Source of the DNA: Deltaproteobacteria bacterium
GTDB lineage: Bacteria > Desulfobacterota > DSM-4660 > Desulfatiglandales > HGW-15
Assembly (NCBI GenBank): GCA_019308745.1
Contig: JAFDHO010000013.1
Coordinates: 1-42,383 of the forward strand
Length of the DNA: 42,383 nucleotides
Direction: 5' to 3'
This document shows positions 25,585 through 34,093 of the stretch, one piece after another. Position 1 is the first letter of the stretch. Every line of letters starts with the position of its first letter. The translations under genes were made by a program, and so were the position numbers. Under the pieces are notes generated by a model that did not search any database, had not been told where the DNA came from, and saw only the letters and a program-made list of their open reading frames with translations.

Positions 25585-26463
25585 ATGGAAAGAATGGCAT
25601 CAGAAGAGAATAGCCAGTCTTGGATCGAGTCCGTGATCAGTGATTTCTTGGATAAGTCTCCGAGTAATACCTTAGGAGGAGGCTTCAAGGAAAAGGCCTT
25701 TGAAAGGTTCGTTGTGGGCTTTTCCAGTGGTGATGACCCCCTGTTCCATTCCTATAAGACCTATGTAGGCCCTTTTCACTGGACCCCCCATGAAATCTTT
25801 TCCATGACCTTCACTGAACTGGATGCAAGCCCCCGTGACCTCACGGTTATAACCTGGGTGCTGCTTCAGAAGGAAGTAACCAAGGAGGACAACAGGAAAG
25901 AGACCAGATACCCTTCGGAGCGCTGGGCCAGGGCACGCATATATGGAGAAAAGGCAAACAAGGCATTGAGAAAGCATGTTGTAGATACCCTGACAAAGGC
26001 CGGGTTTCATTCCCTGGCGCCTCAACTAAGTCCTGAGTGGTCTGTCAGGGAGTCCGAGAAGTACGTGCTCGCCTCAAATTGGTCAGAAAGGCATGCTGCC
26101 TTTGCTTCAGGCTTGGGGACATTCGGCCTTTGTGATGGCCTCATAACCCCTGAAGGCAAGGCCATGCGCGTCGGCTCCATAGTAGCCCGTATTCAGATCC
26201 CTAGCACAGAGAGGCCTTACACGAGCCATAACGAGTACTGCCTCTTCTATACTAAGGGTCTCTGCGGGAAGTGCATGGAACGCTGTCCCGTGGGAGCCAT
26301 ATCCGAAAAGGGCCATGATAAAATCAAGTGCCGCAGCTACATCAAAATCCATACAGAGGACTACGTGAAATCCCGCTATGGGTTTGACGGTTACGGCTGC
26401 GGACTCTGCCAAACCGGAGTCCCCTGCGAATCCAAGATCCCGACCGAACACGACCTCGAATAA
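25585..26463 (+). CDS. QueG-like double-cluster [4Fe-4S] protein of unknown function
   Basis: 292 residues from ATG 25585, which has a GAGGTGAGAAAAGAA leader; the frame is open to a TTG at 25531. The C-terminal third has two ferredoxin-type cysteine sets: CGKCMERCPVGAI with a further Cys (KCRSY), and CGLCQTGVPCESKIP. The middle, SERHAAFASGLGTFGLCDGLITPEGKAMRVGSIV, matches the epoxyqueuosine reductase/reductive-dehalogenase-like core, which in relatives binds a cobamide. The N-terminal 150 residues do not match QueG as I know it. No tRNA-modification gene is next to it, so I do not assign queG. Confidence 0.72.
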   Translation: MERMASEENSQSWIESVISDFLDKSPSNTLGGGFKEKAFERFVVGFSSGDDPLFHSYKTYVGPFHWTPHEIFSMTFTELDASPRDLTVITWVLLQKEVTKEDNRKETRYPSERWARARIYGEKANKALRKHVVDTLTKAGFHSLAPQLSPEWSVRESEKYVLASNWSERHAAFASGLGTFGLCDGLITPEGKAMRVGSIVARIQIPSTERPYTSHNEYCLFYTKGLCGKCMERCPVGAISEKGHDKIKCRSYIKIHTEDYVKSRYGFDGYGCGLCQTGVPCESKIPTEHDLE

Positions 26464-26617
26464 CTGCCCTCCACACCATCCTCCCTCTCCCGTCAGGAAT
26501 TATTAGACCCTTGGACAAGCCCATCTAACCTGTCCCGAGGCAAATTCAAGGTCCTGTTGAAAAACATCACTGGATATGATAACTGGATAGGGCCTGTCCT
26601 CCGAAGGAGTATTGATA

Positions 26618-28045
26618 ATGGACCCAGAGACAAACCTCGACATCTTTTTTGGACCTGAATCAGTAGCAATTATCGGGGCCACAGAAAGACCCGGATCGTG
26701 GGGCTCCATCATTATGGAGAGTCTCCTCTCAAGGCATTTTCAGGGAAGAATCTGTCCCGTGAACCTGAATGCCAAAGCCATCCATGGCGTCCCCGCTTAC
26801 AGAGATATTCGTGAAATCCCCGGAGCCGTGGATTTGGTGATTCTGACAATACCGCAGGAATCTCTCGAGCAGACTATCGAAGCCTGCGGTGAAAAGGGAG
26901 TCAAGGGCGTTGTTATTGTTACTTCCGGGTTCGGTGAGACTTCCGACGAAGGCATGGATAGAGAAAGGATCATAGCGAAAATATCTCGAAGACATGAAGT
27001 GAGGATCCTCGGCCCTAATGTGAGCGGTGTCTTCAATCTCCATAAGAACTTCGTGGCATCAGGAGCACGTTCAAGACAATTGAAGGGAAGCCGTCTCGCT
27101 GCCGCCAGCCAGGGGGGGTTTGCCTTCCAGGATCTTCTGGCCGCCGGTGCCAATAGAGGAATGGGCGTGGGCAAATTCGTCCATACCGGGAATGAGAGCG
27201 ATCTCACCGTAACGGATTTTCTGGAACACTATTCCGAAGATAAGGATGTGAAGGCCGTCCTGCTCTATATAGAAAGCATTCGCGATGGCAGGAGATTCAT
27301 TGAAGTCGCTCGCAGGGCGACGGGAAGGAAGCCCGTTATCGTCTATAAAGCAGGCCGGACAGGGAGCAGTTCCAGGGCAGCCCGTAGTCATACGGCAGCC
27401 CTGACTGGAAACTGGAAGGTCTACCAGGGGCTTTTCAGTCAGGTGGGCATCATCGTCTCTCCGACAATGGAGATCTTGCTCCCTTTAGGTCATGCCCTTG
27501 TTGAGCGCCCTCCCCTGCATGGCAACAGGATAGGGATAGTTACAATGGGGGGCAGCTGGGGTGTGGTCCTGTCCGATTCCCTGGAAGAGGCGGGCCTGGT
27601 GGTTCCCGAACTGAGCTCACGATTACAAGAGCGTCTCCATGATATGGGGATGCCGGAACGGGCCTCCACGAGAAACCCCATAGACATAGGCGCAGCAGGG
27701 CCTTTCCCTCCCTTTGAGATGGTCCTTTCCGTTGGAAGGGAGGTGTTGACTTCCGGGGAAATAGATGCGCTTGTCCTCCATGGGATAGGAAGGCCCGGAA
27801 GGGTTGTAGGTCTGGCCGAGTCTGAAAGAGACCCCTTCCTGGACTTCGAAATCCGCTTTATGCAGGCCTTCGTGGAGCTTGAAAAAGAGATCTCCCGGCC
27901 CGTCCTCATTGGCAATCACCACTCCCCCTGGGAGAGCCAGGCTGTCCATGAAATGAACAAGAGAGGGGTCATGATCTACAATCGCATAGATGACATTGCC
28001 GCCATCCTCGCCCGGATGCACAAGTACTGGGAAAGGAAGAGATAG
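26618..28045 (+). CDS. NDP-forming acyl-CoA synthetase, alpha-subunit-like (CoA-binding/succinyl-CoA-ligase domains only)
   Basis: 476 residues from ATG 26618, eight bases after AAGGAG (the TTG at 26612 is too close). The N-terminal CoA-binding Rossmann part (FGPESVAIIGATERPGSWG, GKGVKGVVIVTSGFGE, RILGPNVSGVFN) is followed by succinyl-CoA-ligase-like domains with the catalytic histidine in ARSHTAALTG. Enzymes of this type make acetyl- or acyl-CoA with ATP or the reverse. The ATP-grasp beta domain that phosphorylates them is absent here and from neighbouring genes, so this subunit needs a partner elsewhere or has another role. Confidence 0.8.
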   Translation: MDPETNLDIFFGPESVAIIGATERPGSWGSIIMESLLSRHFQGRICPVNLNAKAIHGVPAYRDIREIPGAVDLVILTIPQESLEQTIEACGEKGVKGVVIVTSGFGETSDEGMDRERIIAKISRRHEVRILGPNVSGVFNLHKNFVASGARSRQLKGSRLAAASQGGFAFQDLLAAGANRGMGVGKFVHTGNESDLTVTDFLEHYSEDKDVKAVLLYIESIRDGRRFIEVARRATGRKPVIVYKAGRTGSSSRAARSHTAALTGNWKVYQGLFSQVGIIVSPTMEILLPLGHALVERPPLHGNRIGIVTMGGSWGVVLSDSLEEAGLVVPELSSRLQERLHDMGMPERASTRNPIDIGAAGPFPPFEMVLSVGREVLTSGEIDALVLHGIGRPGRVVGLAESERDPFLDFEIRFMQAFVELEKEISRPVLIGNHHSPWESQAVHEMNKRGVMIYNRIDDIAAILARMHKYWERKR

Positions 28046-28062
28046 AACCCCGGGGTCAAACT

Positions 28063-28287
28063 CAAACATTACAAAGAGACAATTCTTAACATCTGGAAAA
28101 GGGCTTTGTGTGCGGATACTGCAAGAGAACGATCATGGAACATGTATGGAACTACGACTTTGTACCAATGACAAATGTAGTCGAGACCCGAATATGTATG
28201 CTGAGGGAAAAGATTGACAAGGGTTTCGACAAGAAGCTTATCCATACAATCCGTGGTGTGGGTTATGTACTTCAAGAAGATCTTTGA
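28063..28287 (+). pseudogene. Remnant of an OmpR-family response regulator (C-terminal DNA-binding part)
   Basis: From about 28126 to the TGA at 28287 the frame reads IMEHVWNYDF, TNVVETRIC, MLREKIDKGF, LIHTIRGVGYVLQ, the typical end of an OmpR/CusR-type winged helix. Upstream homology continues only in shifted frames, with a stop (TAA) at 28087-28089, and the receiver domain is missing. It is a broken gene, followed by an overlapping kinase remnant. Confidence 0.7.
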
Positions 28288-28660
28288 GATTAGGACACTC
28301 ACTAGAAAGAGATTCACGACTCCTGGAGTTATTTCGAACAATATTTGGGTCATGTATGCTCGTTATCATCGTAGTCTCCGCCTTTGTTGGGCTATTCATG
28401 GCGAGAAATGCCCTATCTGATGTCGAGCAGGTGACCGAGACAGCCTTAGACATTACGGATGGAGCATTGGGTCAGAGAGTGAAGATTAAATATACGCGCC
28501 CTGGTGGTTCAGTGATCGTTTCAGTTCGCGAGGACAATGACTATGTCACCCTTGAGATTAGGGACACGGGTATATGCGGTAATGCCAAGCCTTCGGCCAA
28601 AGAAATAGGCCAGGTTATGGATTAAGCGGAAATGTACAAAATATTCGAGCGAACAAAGGG
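28284..28660 (+). pseudogene. Internally deleted, frameshifted histidine kinase
   Basis: A TTG at 28284 overlaps the regulator stop, as in ordinary regulator-kinase pairs. The frame gives a membrane helix (CMLVIIVVSAFVGLFMA) and a HAMP-like segment (DVEQVTETALDITDGALGQRV). It then jumps straight to the middle of an HATPase domain (KYTRPGGSVIVSVREDN, LEIRDTGI). The HisKA helix with the phospho-histidine and the N-box start are gone. After the stop at 28625 a KIFER box appears in another frame at about 28639-28653. The original pair was probably of CusRS/CzcRS type. Confidence 0.7.
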
Positions 28661-28729
28661 GAAGTTTTGGACCCCCTACATCCCAAAAGGATAAACCCTT
28701 GACCGAAGGGGTCGTTAGGAGGCACTTTC

Positions 28730-29692
28730 TTGGAAGAATCCGGTATCCCTTTGTCATACCGCGACACTGTTCTTTCTGATACTGTTACAGCTCAATACAG
28801 TTGGCGCAGGGACACGATAGTTAAAGGTATCCACGTTCTCCTGGCATTTGCCATGCTGAACATTGTATTTTATGATTTTTCATTTTTCATTAATGATAGG
28901 CTGGATTGGCAGATCCTCCTTTTCTTGAATCCAGACTCTCCTATCCCGCTTATTGACGATTTCATGGTTCTTGTAACCGATTTCTCAATGCCGATCTTCG
29001 GGGCTGCGCTCCTGTTCTGGGAAACTGCCTACCTCCTTTCAAAGCATCCCAGCATTACCAAAAGAGGGGCAGAGACCTTTCTGAAAATACTCGGAATAAT
29101 CCTGTTCCCCCCTGTCTGCACCCTGTCCTTTTGGGGCGGATATGTCCACAGATTCATATTCTTTCCCCTTGCAATTCTGGTTGTCATTACCTTTTGGTCC
29201 CTGGGCAATACCCTGTCTCGCTGTGACGAAAAGACACTGCATCATTTCAGTCTGCTTTTCTGGATTATCATTCTTTCGGCCCTATCTACGCAACTATCAG
29301 TGGAAATCATTAAAGATATGGTGGCTCGCCCCAGGCCACTGTCTGGATTCTATCCCGGCTACGACCATGGACTCCGTATCATAGCGGACGAGGTAGTAAG
29401 AAGTGGATACTCTTACCCTTCCAGTCATTCGGCCATGTTTTTCGCTATCTTGACGCCGGTAATCTTCTTTGTGTCAAATAAACGGATCAGATTATCTCTT
29501 TTTTCCTGGGGATTGCTTCATGCATTAAGCCGGGTCTATTTAGCAGCCCACTTTCCCTACGGTAGTTTGATGGGGGCTGCACTCGGCTTTTTTACCGGCA
29601 CTTTGATGGCAAGGATCTTTAAACCTGCGGAAAACGGGAAACTACCAAGAGCCTGGTCGACAATTCTGGGTGACTCCAGTGAAAGCCACTAG
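28730..29692 (+). CDS. PAP2-like membrane phosphatase family protein
   Basis: 320 residues from a TTG at 28730, seven bases after AGGAGG (28717-28722). Several hydrophobic helices carry the PAP2 motifs KDMVARPRP and YSYPSSHSAMFF. The third motif, normally SR-x5-H-x3-D, reads SRVYLAAHFPYG, so the final aspartate is replaced by Gly. The family removes phosphate from undecaprenyl pyrophosphate or from lipid phosphates. The missing Asp may weaken catalysis or point to a transferase-like variant. It stands between two degraded loci. Confidence 0.82.
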   Translation: MEESGIPLSYRDTVLSDTVTAQYSWRRDTIVKGIHVLLAFAMLNIVFYDFSFFINDRLDWQILLFLNPDSPIPLIDDFMVLVTDFSMPIFGAALLFWETAYLLSKHPSITKRGAETFLKILGIILFPPVCTLSFWGGYVHRFIFFPLAILVVITFWSLGNTLSRCDEKTLHHFSLLFWIIILSALSTQLSVEIIKDMVARPRPLSGFYPGYDHGLRIIADEVVRSGYSYPSSHSAMFFAILTPVIFFVSNKRIRLSLFSWGLLHALSRVYLAAHFPYGSLMGAALGFFTGTLMARIFKPAENGKLPRAWSTILGDSSESH

Positions 29693-29702
29693 CTCACAAA
29701 AG

Positions 29703-30303
29703 TCATCCGTGCTTTCCTTCCCTGTGGGACCTCATGTCAAAGACCCCTCCCCGCGGCTGCCATGTACGGCGTCTACGGGTTAAGATCTCAAAACACTCTA
29801 CCAGATCTCCCTTCTTTGCCCTCTTGAAACCCTTGATCTTCAGCCCCACTTGCTGCCCTTTTATGGCTTCTTCTACGGCATTTTCTTCGATATGAAGGGA
29901 TTCAATAGTTCCCACATAGACAGTCCCGGGCTCAAAGACGAGCCTGAACCTTTTCCCCAGGGCCAAAGAACCCTCCAGGACCTCACAGCCGAGAATGATC
30001 CCCTTCTGCCTCCCTTTGAACAGGGCTATGATCCGGGCCCTTCCAGTGATCTTCTCCTGATCTTTGACAGGGGCAAAGGTCTCTGCTATCTCTTTCAAGT
30101 CATTGATAAGTTTGTAGATGACGTCATAGAGGCGGATTTCAATACCGCGTTCTTAGGTCATGGATTTGATCTTCGGAAGGACACCGACGTTGAACCCGAT
30201 AACCAATCTGTCCCCTGTCTCGGCCATGAAAAGATCGGATTTTGAGATATGGCCGACCCCCGTATGGATGATTTTAGTCCTAATTGAAATTAGAAAGGTG
30301 CAT
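29703..30303 (-). pseudogene. 3' fragment of an infB (IF-2) gene with an in-frame stop
   Basis: Read from about 30303, the frame gives IRTKIIHTGVGHISKSDLF, LVIGFNV, then KSMT, a TAA (plus 30153-30155), and continues in the same frame with ERGIEIRLYDVIYKLINDL, ITGRAR and GCEVLEGSL to the end at 29703. This is the C-terminal half of translation factor IF-2 (domains III-IV). The stop occupies a position usually filled by Glu, so one GAA-to-TAA change explains it. A 131-residue piece could still start at TTG 30098. The 5' two-thirds of infB is absent, and homology begins about ten bases from the 3' end of tRNA-Arg, so this cannot be the cell's working infB. Confidence 0.75.
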
Positions 30304-30312
30304 CCTTGTTTC

Positions 30313-30389
30313 TGGCGCGCCTGGGAGGACTCGAACCCCCGACCCGCGGATTAGAAGTCCGCTGCTCTGTCCACCTGAGCTACAGGCGC
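30313..30389 (-). tRNA. tRNA-Arg (UCU)
   Basis: Minus-strand cloverleaf beginning GCGCCTG at 30389 and closing CAGGCGC, discriminator G and encoded CCA at 30315-30313. Anticodon loop CTTCTAA gives UCU (arginine AGA). T loop GTTCGAGTC. 77 nt. The infB fragment starts right after its 3' end, which makes the tRNA a possible integration or recombination site. Confidence 0.95.
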
Positions 30390-30567
30390 AAACGAATATC
30401 ACCGTGGTGGAGTTAAAAGACAAAGCCCTTGTCCTACCGCCATGAGGCTCTCAAGGGAAAAGGAAGCGAGATTAGTCCATTGTTGCAGCATATTGACAAT
30501 AATGTTTACCTCATTTGACGAGATTTTTCACTATGAAAATCCTTCGGAGGGCACAGGGCGCTCCTTC

Positions 30568-31959
30568 TTACGAATGCGGCTTCTTGTGGGGGGTGTCCTT
30601 CCTACATCTGTTCAAGACCTTCTCCGCCATGTGGCTGCTCTCCCCATTCAGGACCTGACTCAGGAGGAAATTCGTGTTCCTTTCAAGGTAGTGCATCGTA
30701 TCTGCCAGGGCCTTTAGCCGGGTAAGGGTCTTTCGAGATCTCTGCCGAGAGGGGATTTGAAGGGCCGAATTAGACAGGATCTCGATTATTCTCTCCATTA
30801 CCGATGCATCATAACGATCGTTGTCTCTGTAGATGAGATGGACCCACTCCCTCTTCACTTCTTCGGGGATGCTGTCATAACCCTCAACAATGCCGGGATC
30901 TCTTCCTATATGAAGTGACTTCTTGAGCTTCGCTATGTTCGCCCACACTTCCCTTGTCTCTTCTTCCTCCAGACGGACATGGCTCAACAGCTCCCTCCAT
31001 CGTTCTTCGATCTGTCGGGTCACCCAGTTTTCCCCTTTTTCGGGGGGCAGGGACATTTCAAGGAATTTCTTCTGGACTTCAATGAGATCGTCCCTAAAGG
31101 CCACTCTATCCCCGTTTATGCCCATCAAAATGGCATTCAAGGCCTCTATAGCCTCCTCTTTCATTCGGAACTCCTTCCGACCATTCAATAGGAGCCCCTC
31201 CCACTCCTTTCTGAGTTGCCCTATTTCCTGTTTTACCAGGGAAAAAATCAGCCCTGACTTTGTTATGGCGTTTCTCAGGGAATCGGCCAGGATGTTGCAT
31301 GCGTTTAATCTGTCCATGGTCAGTTTCTGGAGCGCATCCATGGAGTCCTGTCGCAACTGGTAGGAGAGCAGTTCGGTGCCCAGGGACCTGGATAGCTTCT
31401 TCAGGACCCTCGTTTCGTGGCTGTCAATCCGAATTGTATAGGGTTTGAAGTGTATCTTTATGACCGCGACGACCAGGTAGTCGGTCTCTTTCCAGATAAT
31501 GTCCCCATCATAGGTCCTTGGATACTCCAAGGGAGAGTACATGTTTATATTAATATCGCTCTTGCGCAGGAGGACGGGCTCCATGTGATGAAATCCCTGA
31601 TTGTTCTCCTGGGAATCAAGCGCAGATTTTCTCGTATCATTCTTCGGATCTTCAGCGATCCAGCTTTTCTGCTTCTCGACACACCAGGCGATGGCTTCCA
31701 GGGGGCGACCCGGCTCATCTCTATAATCATTCCACGGCAAACCAGGAGGATTGTATTCTGACTTTGCCGGAAGACCCCAAGAAATCTTTTCCCGCTTGCT
31801 GTCAATAATCCCGGAGGCTATCCTTTTGGCTATGAGTTCCGGAGGCTTACCAATAAGGTAAATGGTCCCTTTGAAGGCATTTGGAAGGCACCACAGCGCC
31901 GTCTCTATCATCTCTTTGCAGGCGTTTTCCAAAGTACTTTTGTCGATTTCTATGGACAA
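30568..31959 (-). CDS. Uncharacterised soluble coiled-coil-rich protein
   Basis: 463 residues from a TTG at 31959, eight bases after AAAGGAG. I do not recognise a family. The N-terminal ~110 residues look globular (CLPNAFKGTIYLIGKPPEL), a beta-rich part follows (DYLVVAVIKIHFKPYTIRIDS), and the second half is strongly helical and charged with likely coiled coils (KQEIGQLRKEWEGLL, RWRELLSHVRLEEEETREV). No signal peptide or membrane helix was seen. A weak likeness of the helical part to kinase dimerisation helices (DSMDALQKLTMDRLNAC) is not enough to assign function. It sits alone in the accessory zone with its own promoter. Confidence 0.65.
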   Translation of the reverse strand: MSIEIDKSTLENACKEMIETALWCLPNAFKGTIYLIGKPPELIAKRIASGIIDSKREKISWGLPAKSEYNPPGLPWNDYRDEPGRPLEAIAWCVEKQKSWIAEDPKNDTRKSALDSQENNQGFHHMEPVLLRKSDININMYSPLEYPRTYDGDIIWKETDYLVVAVIKIHFKPYTIRIDSHETRVLKKLSRSLGTELLSYQLRQDSMDALQKLTMDRLNACNILADSLRNAITKSGLIFSLVKQEIGQLRKEWEGLLLNGRKEFRMKEEAIEALNAILMGINGDRVAFRDDLIEVQKKFLEMSLPPEKGENWVTRQIEERWRELLSHVRLEEEETREVWANIAKLKKSLHIGRDPGIVEGYDSIPEEVKREWVHLIYRDNDRYDASVMERIIEILSNSALQIPSRQRSRKTLTRLKALADTMHYLERNTNFLLSQVLNGESSHMAEKVLNRCRKDTPHKKPHS

Positions 31960-32021
31960 GGTGCTGGCTCCTTTGTTTCCATGCTTGCTTTGATTTCAAA
32001 GCCCTGCTTTCAAAGCCTGTT

Positions 32022-32049
32022 AATTTAGGCTTTTTTCCCCGTTTGTCAA
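32022..32049 (-). promoter_or_regulatory. Promoter of the uncharacterised 463-aa gene
   Basis: On the minus strand TTGACA (plus 32044-32049) is 16 bases from TAAATT (plus 32022-32027), about 60 bases before the TTG start at 31959. The -10 lies inside a small inverted repeat (AAGCCT...AGGCTT, 32014-32032). Confidence 0.6.
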
Positions 32050-32156
32050 TAAAAATCAGCATCTAGACCTTGACAATAAATTATTCCCGATGCAAGACTT
32101 GAGATCGACGAGAAAGGATGGGCCGATCTGAGCCGTGAAAAAGGAGTATGGCGCCT

Positions 32157-32399
32157 ATGAGTCAAGACGCCTTTGAAATAGAGTTCATGCCCGAGTTCAA
32201 GGCCCCTGTCCTGATAGCGGGATTTGACGGCTGGGGAAATGCCCTCGACGTATCAAGGGGAATGGTGGACTACCTGGCCAACAAACTGGGTGCTCTCCCC
32301 TTTGCGAGAATCAACCCTGACCTTTTCTATCGGTTTGACGAAGAGCGCCCTGTCGTGGACATCGGTCTTTCAAAGGGTCCTGAGCATTACCCGGTCTGA
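32157..32399 (+). pseudogene. Truncated PAC2-family gene (N-terminal part only)
   Basis: 80 residues from ATG 32157, ten bases after AAGGAG. It matches the first part of PAC2/COG2047 proteins: PVLIAGFDGWGNALDVS, MVDYLANKLGA, FYRFDEERPVVDI. PAC2 proteins are normally about 250-300 residues; here the resemblance ends after RPVVDI and a stop follows at 32397. The next gene begins 50 bases further on the other strand, so the rest of the gene was lost, perhaps when that junction formed. Confidence 0.65.
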
Positions 32400-32447
32400 A
32401 GATCCCCTCATGGGGCCCTCGCGGTTTAGGGGAGATCCTGGGCAGGC

Positions 32448-33299
32448 CTAATGACCGAGCCTTTGCCCCCTGCAGGATGAATCCGCAAATAGGGCCGCAC
32501 CAAGGGCTGGTGCTAGCGCAGGGTCCCATTCAGCTTTGGGGGCCAGCGCGTTTACCTCTAATATTCTTTCCAGCCATTTCGTTATTCCCGAGTTCTTGGC
32601 CAAGCCACCTATGATTGCCAAATCCTCTTTCAGGCCCAGTCGCAAAACCAACGTGCTGATTCTCTTGGCCATGGCATAGTGGTAGGCAGTTACGACTTGT
32701 TCGAGGGGCACCTTGCTTCGCACGAGGTCGAGGGCCTCCGATTGGGCATACACCGCACAGAAGTCACTGAGCTTCGGGAAACCATCCGTTTGAAGGCCAC
32801 GCTTCCCGATTTTCTTCGGTTCTGCCCCGGCCAGGTCTGCAAATGATTCCAGGGAGCGACCAATACCGGCTGCGCACTTGTCATTCCAGAGAAAGGCGGT
32901 CGCTCGACCTTTTTCCGTGCAGTGGGTTATCCTGCAACTTTCCCCTCCGGCATCCAGGACCGTTCGCACAGACGGACCCCAGATGCGGACAGCCCCAGCA
33001 GCGCCGCACGGGATTTCGGATACCCTTCTATGGGCAAAGGGGACCTGGCTCCTCCCACAACCGGTTGCCACAACATAACGAATATCTTCTGCCTTCAACC
33101 GACCCTTTGCCAGGGCCGCGTCCATCGCCCTTGAGGCGGATTCCTTGGGTATTCGAGTGTCCACTTGGGAAAGGGCGTAAGGTTGTCCCTCCAGCAGAAT
33201 CACGACCTTTGTGCTCACGGCGCCACTATCCACGCCAGCTACTACCATCTCGGTTCCGGTCCAGGCCAAGTTCTCATTGACCGAAGCGCATTCTTTCAT
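32448..33299 (-). CDS. BcrA/BadF/HgdC-type activator ATPase subunit (second of two)
   Basis: 283 residues with the ASKHA fold: VVAGVDSGAVSTKVV (phosphate 1), VATGCGRSQV, VLDAGGESC (phosphate 2), IGGLAKNSGI (adenosine). The two cysteines that in HgdC/BcrAD hold the [4Fe-4S] cluster at the dimer interface are present in NDKCAAGIG and FCAVYAQSEA. Such ATPases drive one electron at low potential into the dehydratase/reductase subunits. An ATG at about 33248 could be the true start, since the first 17 residues are not typical. Its start overlaps the end of the other ATPase gene (ATGA). Confidence 0.88.
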   Translation of the reverse strand: MKECASVNENLAWTGTEMVVAGVDSGAVSTKVVILLEGQPYALSQVDTRIPKESASRAMDAALAKGRLKAEDIRYVVATGCGRSQVPFAHRRVSEIPCGAAGAVRIWGPSVRTVLDAGGESCRITHCTEKGRATAFLWNDKCAAGIGRSLESFADLAGAEPKKIGKRGLQTDGFPKLSDFCAVYAQSEALDLVRSKVPLEQVVTAYHYAMAKRISTLVLRLGLKEDLAIIGGLAKNSGITKWLERILEVNALAPKAEWDPALAPALGAALFADSSCRGQRLGH

Positions 33300-34093
33300 C
33301 TCTCACCCTCGCAGCTCATGACTGCGCCTAACGCAACCGCATATTCCGGGAGGTCCAATACGGTAATGTCCATTCCTATCAAATCCCGGAGGCGCATAAT
33401 AAGCGCTCGAGATCTGGCCAGTCCTCCCATTGCCACGATCTCTTTTGTGAGCGGCATATAGGTGCAGATGGCGGCAACCCGTTCTGCCATAAACCCCGTC
33501 ACAGCGCCCGCCACATCTCTTATGTCCTTGCCTTGACACAGCAGATCAATGGCATCGGATTCAGCGCACTGGGCGCAATGAACCCCAATGGATAGGTGAT
33601 CGTTGGATTCGAGGGCCAAATCGGACATCTCCTGCTCACTCAGTCCCATGGCTTTCGTTATCCTGGTGTAGAATATACCGAGGCCATCAGCACATTTGTC
33701 GTTTTGAACAACGTCCAGGAGATCCCCCTTCTGGTCATAGTGGATGGCCATATGCACATTCCCGCCAATATCGATGACTGTCCTGGAATCCCCATTAAGA
33801 AACAGGGCCCCCTTAGCAGCCGCCTCGTACTCGGGGACCGATCTGATCCTTTTCCAGGGGAGGTTCCCTACCACGTCTCTGAAAATCCCAGTGGTTACGA
33901 TTCCGCCCAATTCGCTGCACGAGATTCCGGCACTGTCCGCAGCATCATTCAGTGCCTTTCGAGCCGAGGCTCCCGCGTCGAATCCCGTGGGCACTTTGCT
34001 ATGACCCAGGATCTCCTGTCCCTTCATAATGACGGCCTTTGTACTGACGTGGCCTGCATCCAGTCCGCCCGGAATTCCCATCCTCTCGTTCAT
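33296..34093 (-). CDS. BcrD/HgdC-type activator ATPase subunit (first of two)
   Basis: 265 residues, close to HgdC length. Motifs: GGLDAGHVSTKAVIM, VTTGIFRDVVG, VIDIGGNVHM, NDKCADGLGIF and VHCAQCAESDAI (cluster cysteines), and VAMGGLARS. It is clearly different in sequence from the downstream ATPase, so the two probably form a heterodimer as BcrA-BcrD or BzdP-BzdQ do, rather than the homodimer of HgdC. Its start overlaps the stop of the BcrC-like gene by four bases. An internal ATG four codons in is possible. Confidence 0.88.
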   Translation of the reverse strand: MNERMGIPGGLDAGHVSTKAVIMKGQEILGHSKVPTGFDAGASARKALNDAADSAGISCSELGGIVTTGIFRDVVGNLPWKRIRSVPEYEAAAKGALFLNGDSRTVIDIGGNVHMAIHYDQKGDLLDVVQNDKCADGLGIFYTRITKAMGLSEQEMSDLALESNDHLSIGVHCAQCAESDAIDLLCQGKDIRDVAGAVTGFMAERVAAICTYMPLTKEIVAMGGLARSRALIMRLRDLIGMDITVLDLPEYAVALGAVMSCEGER

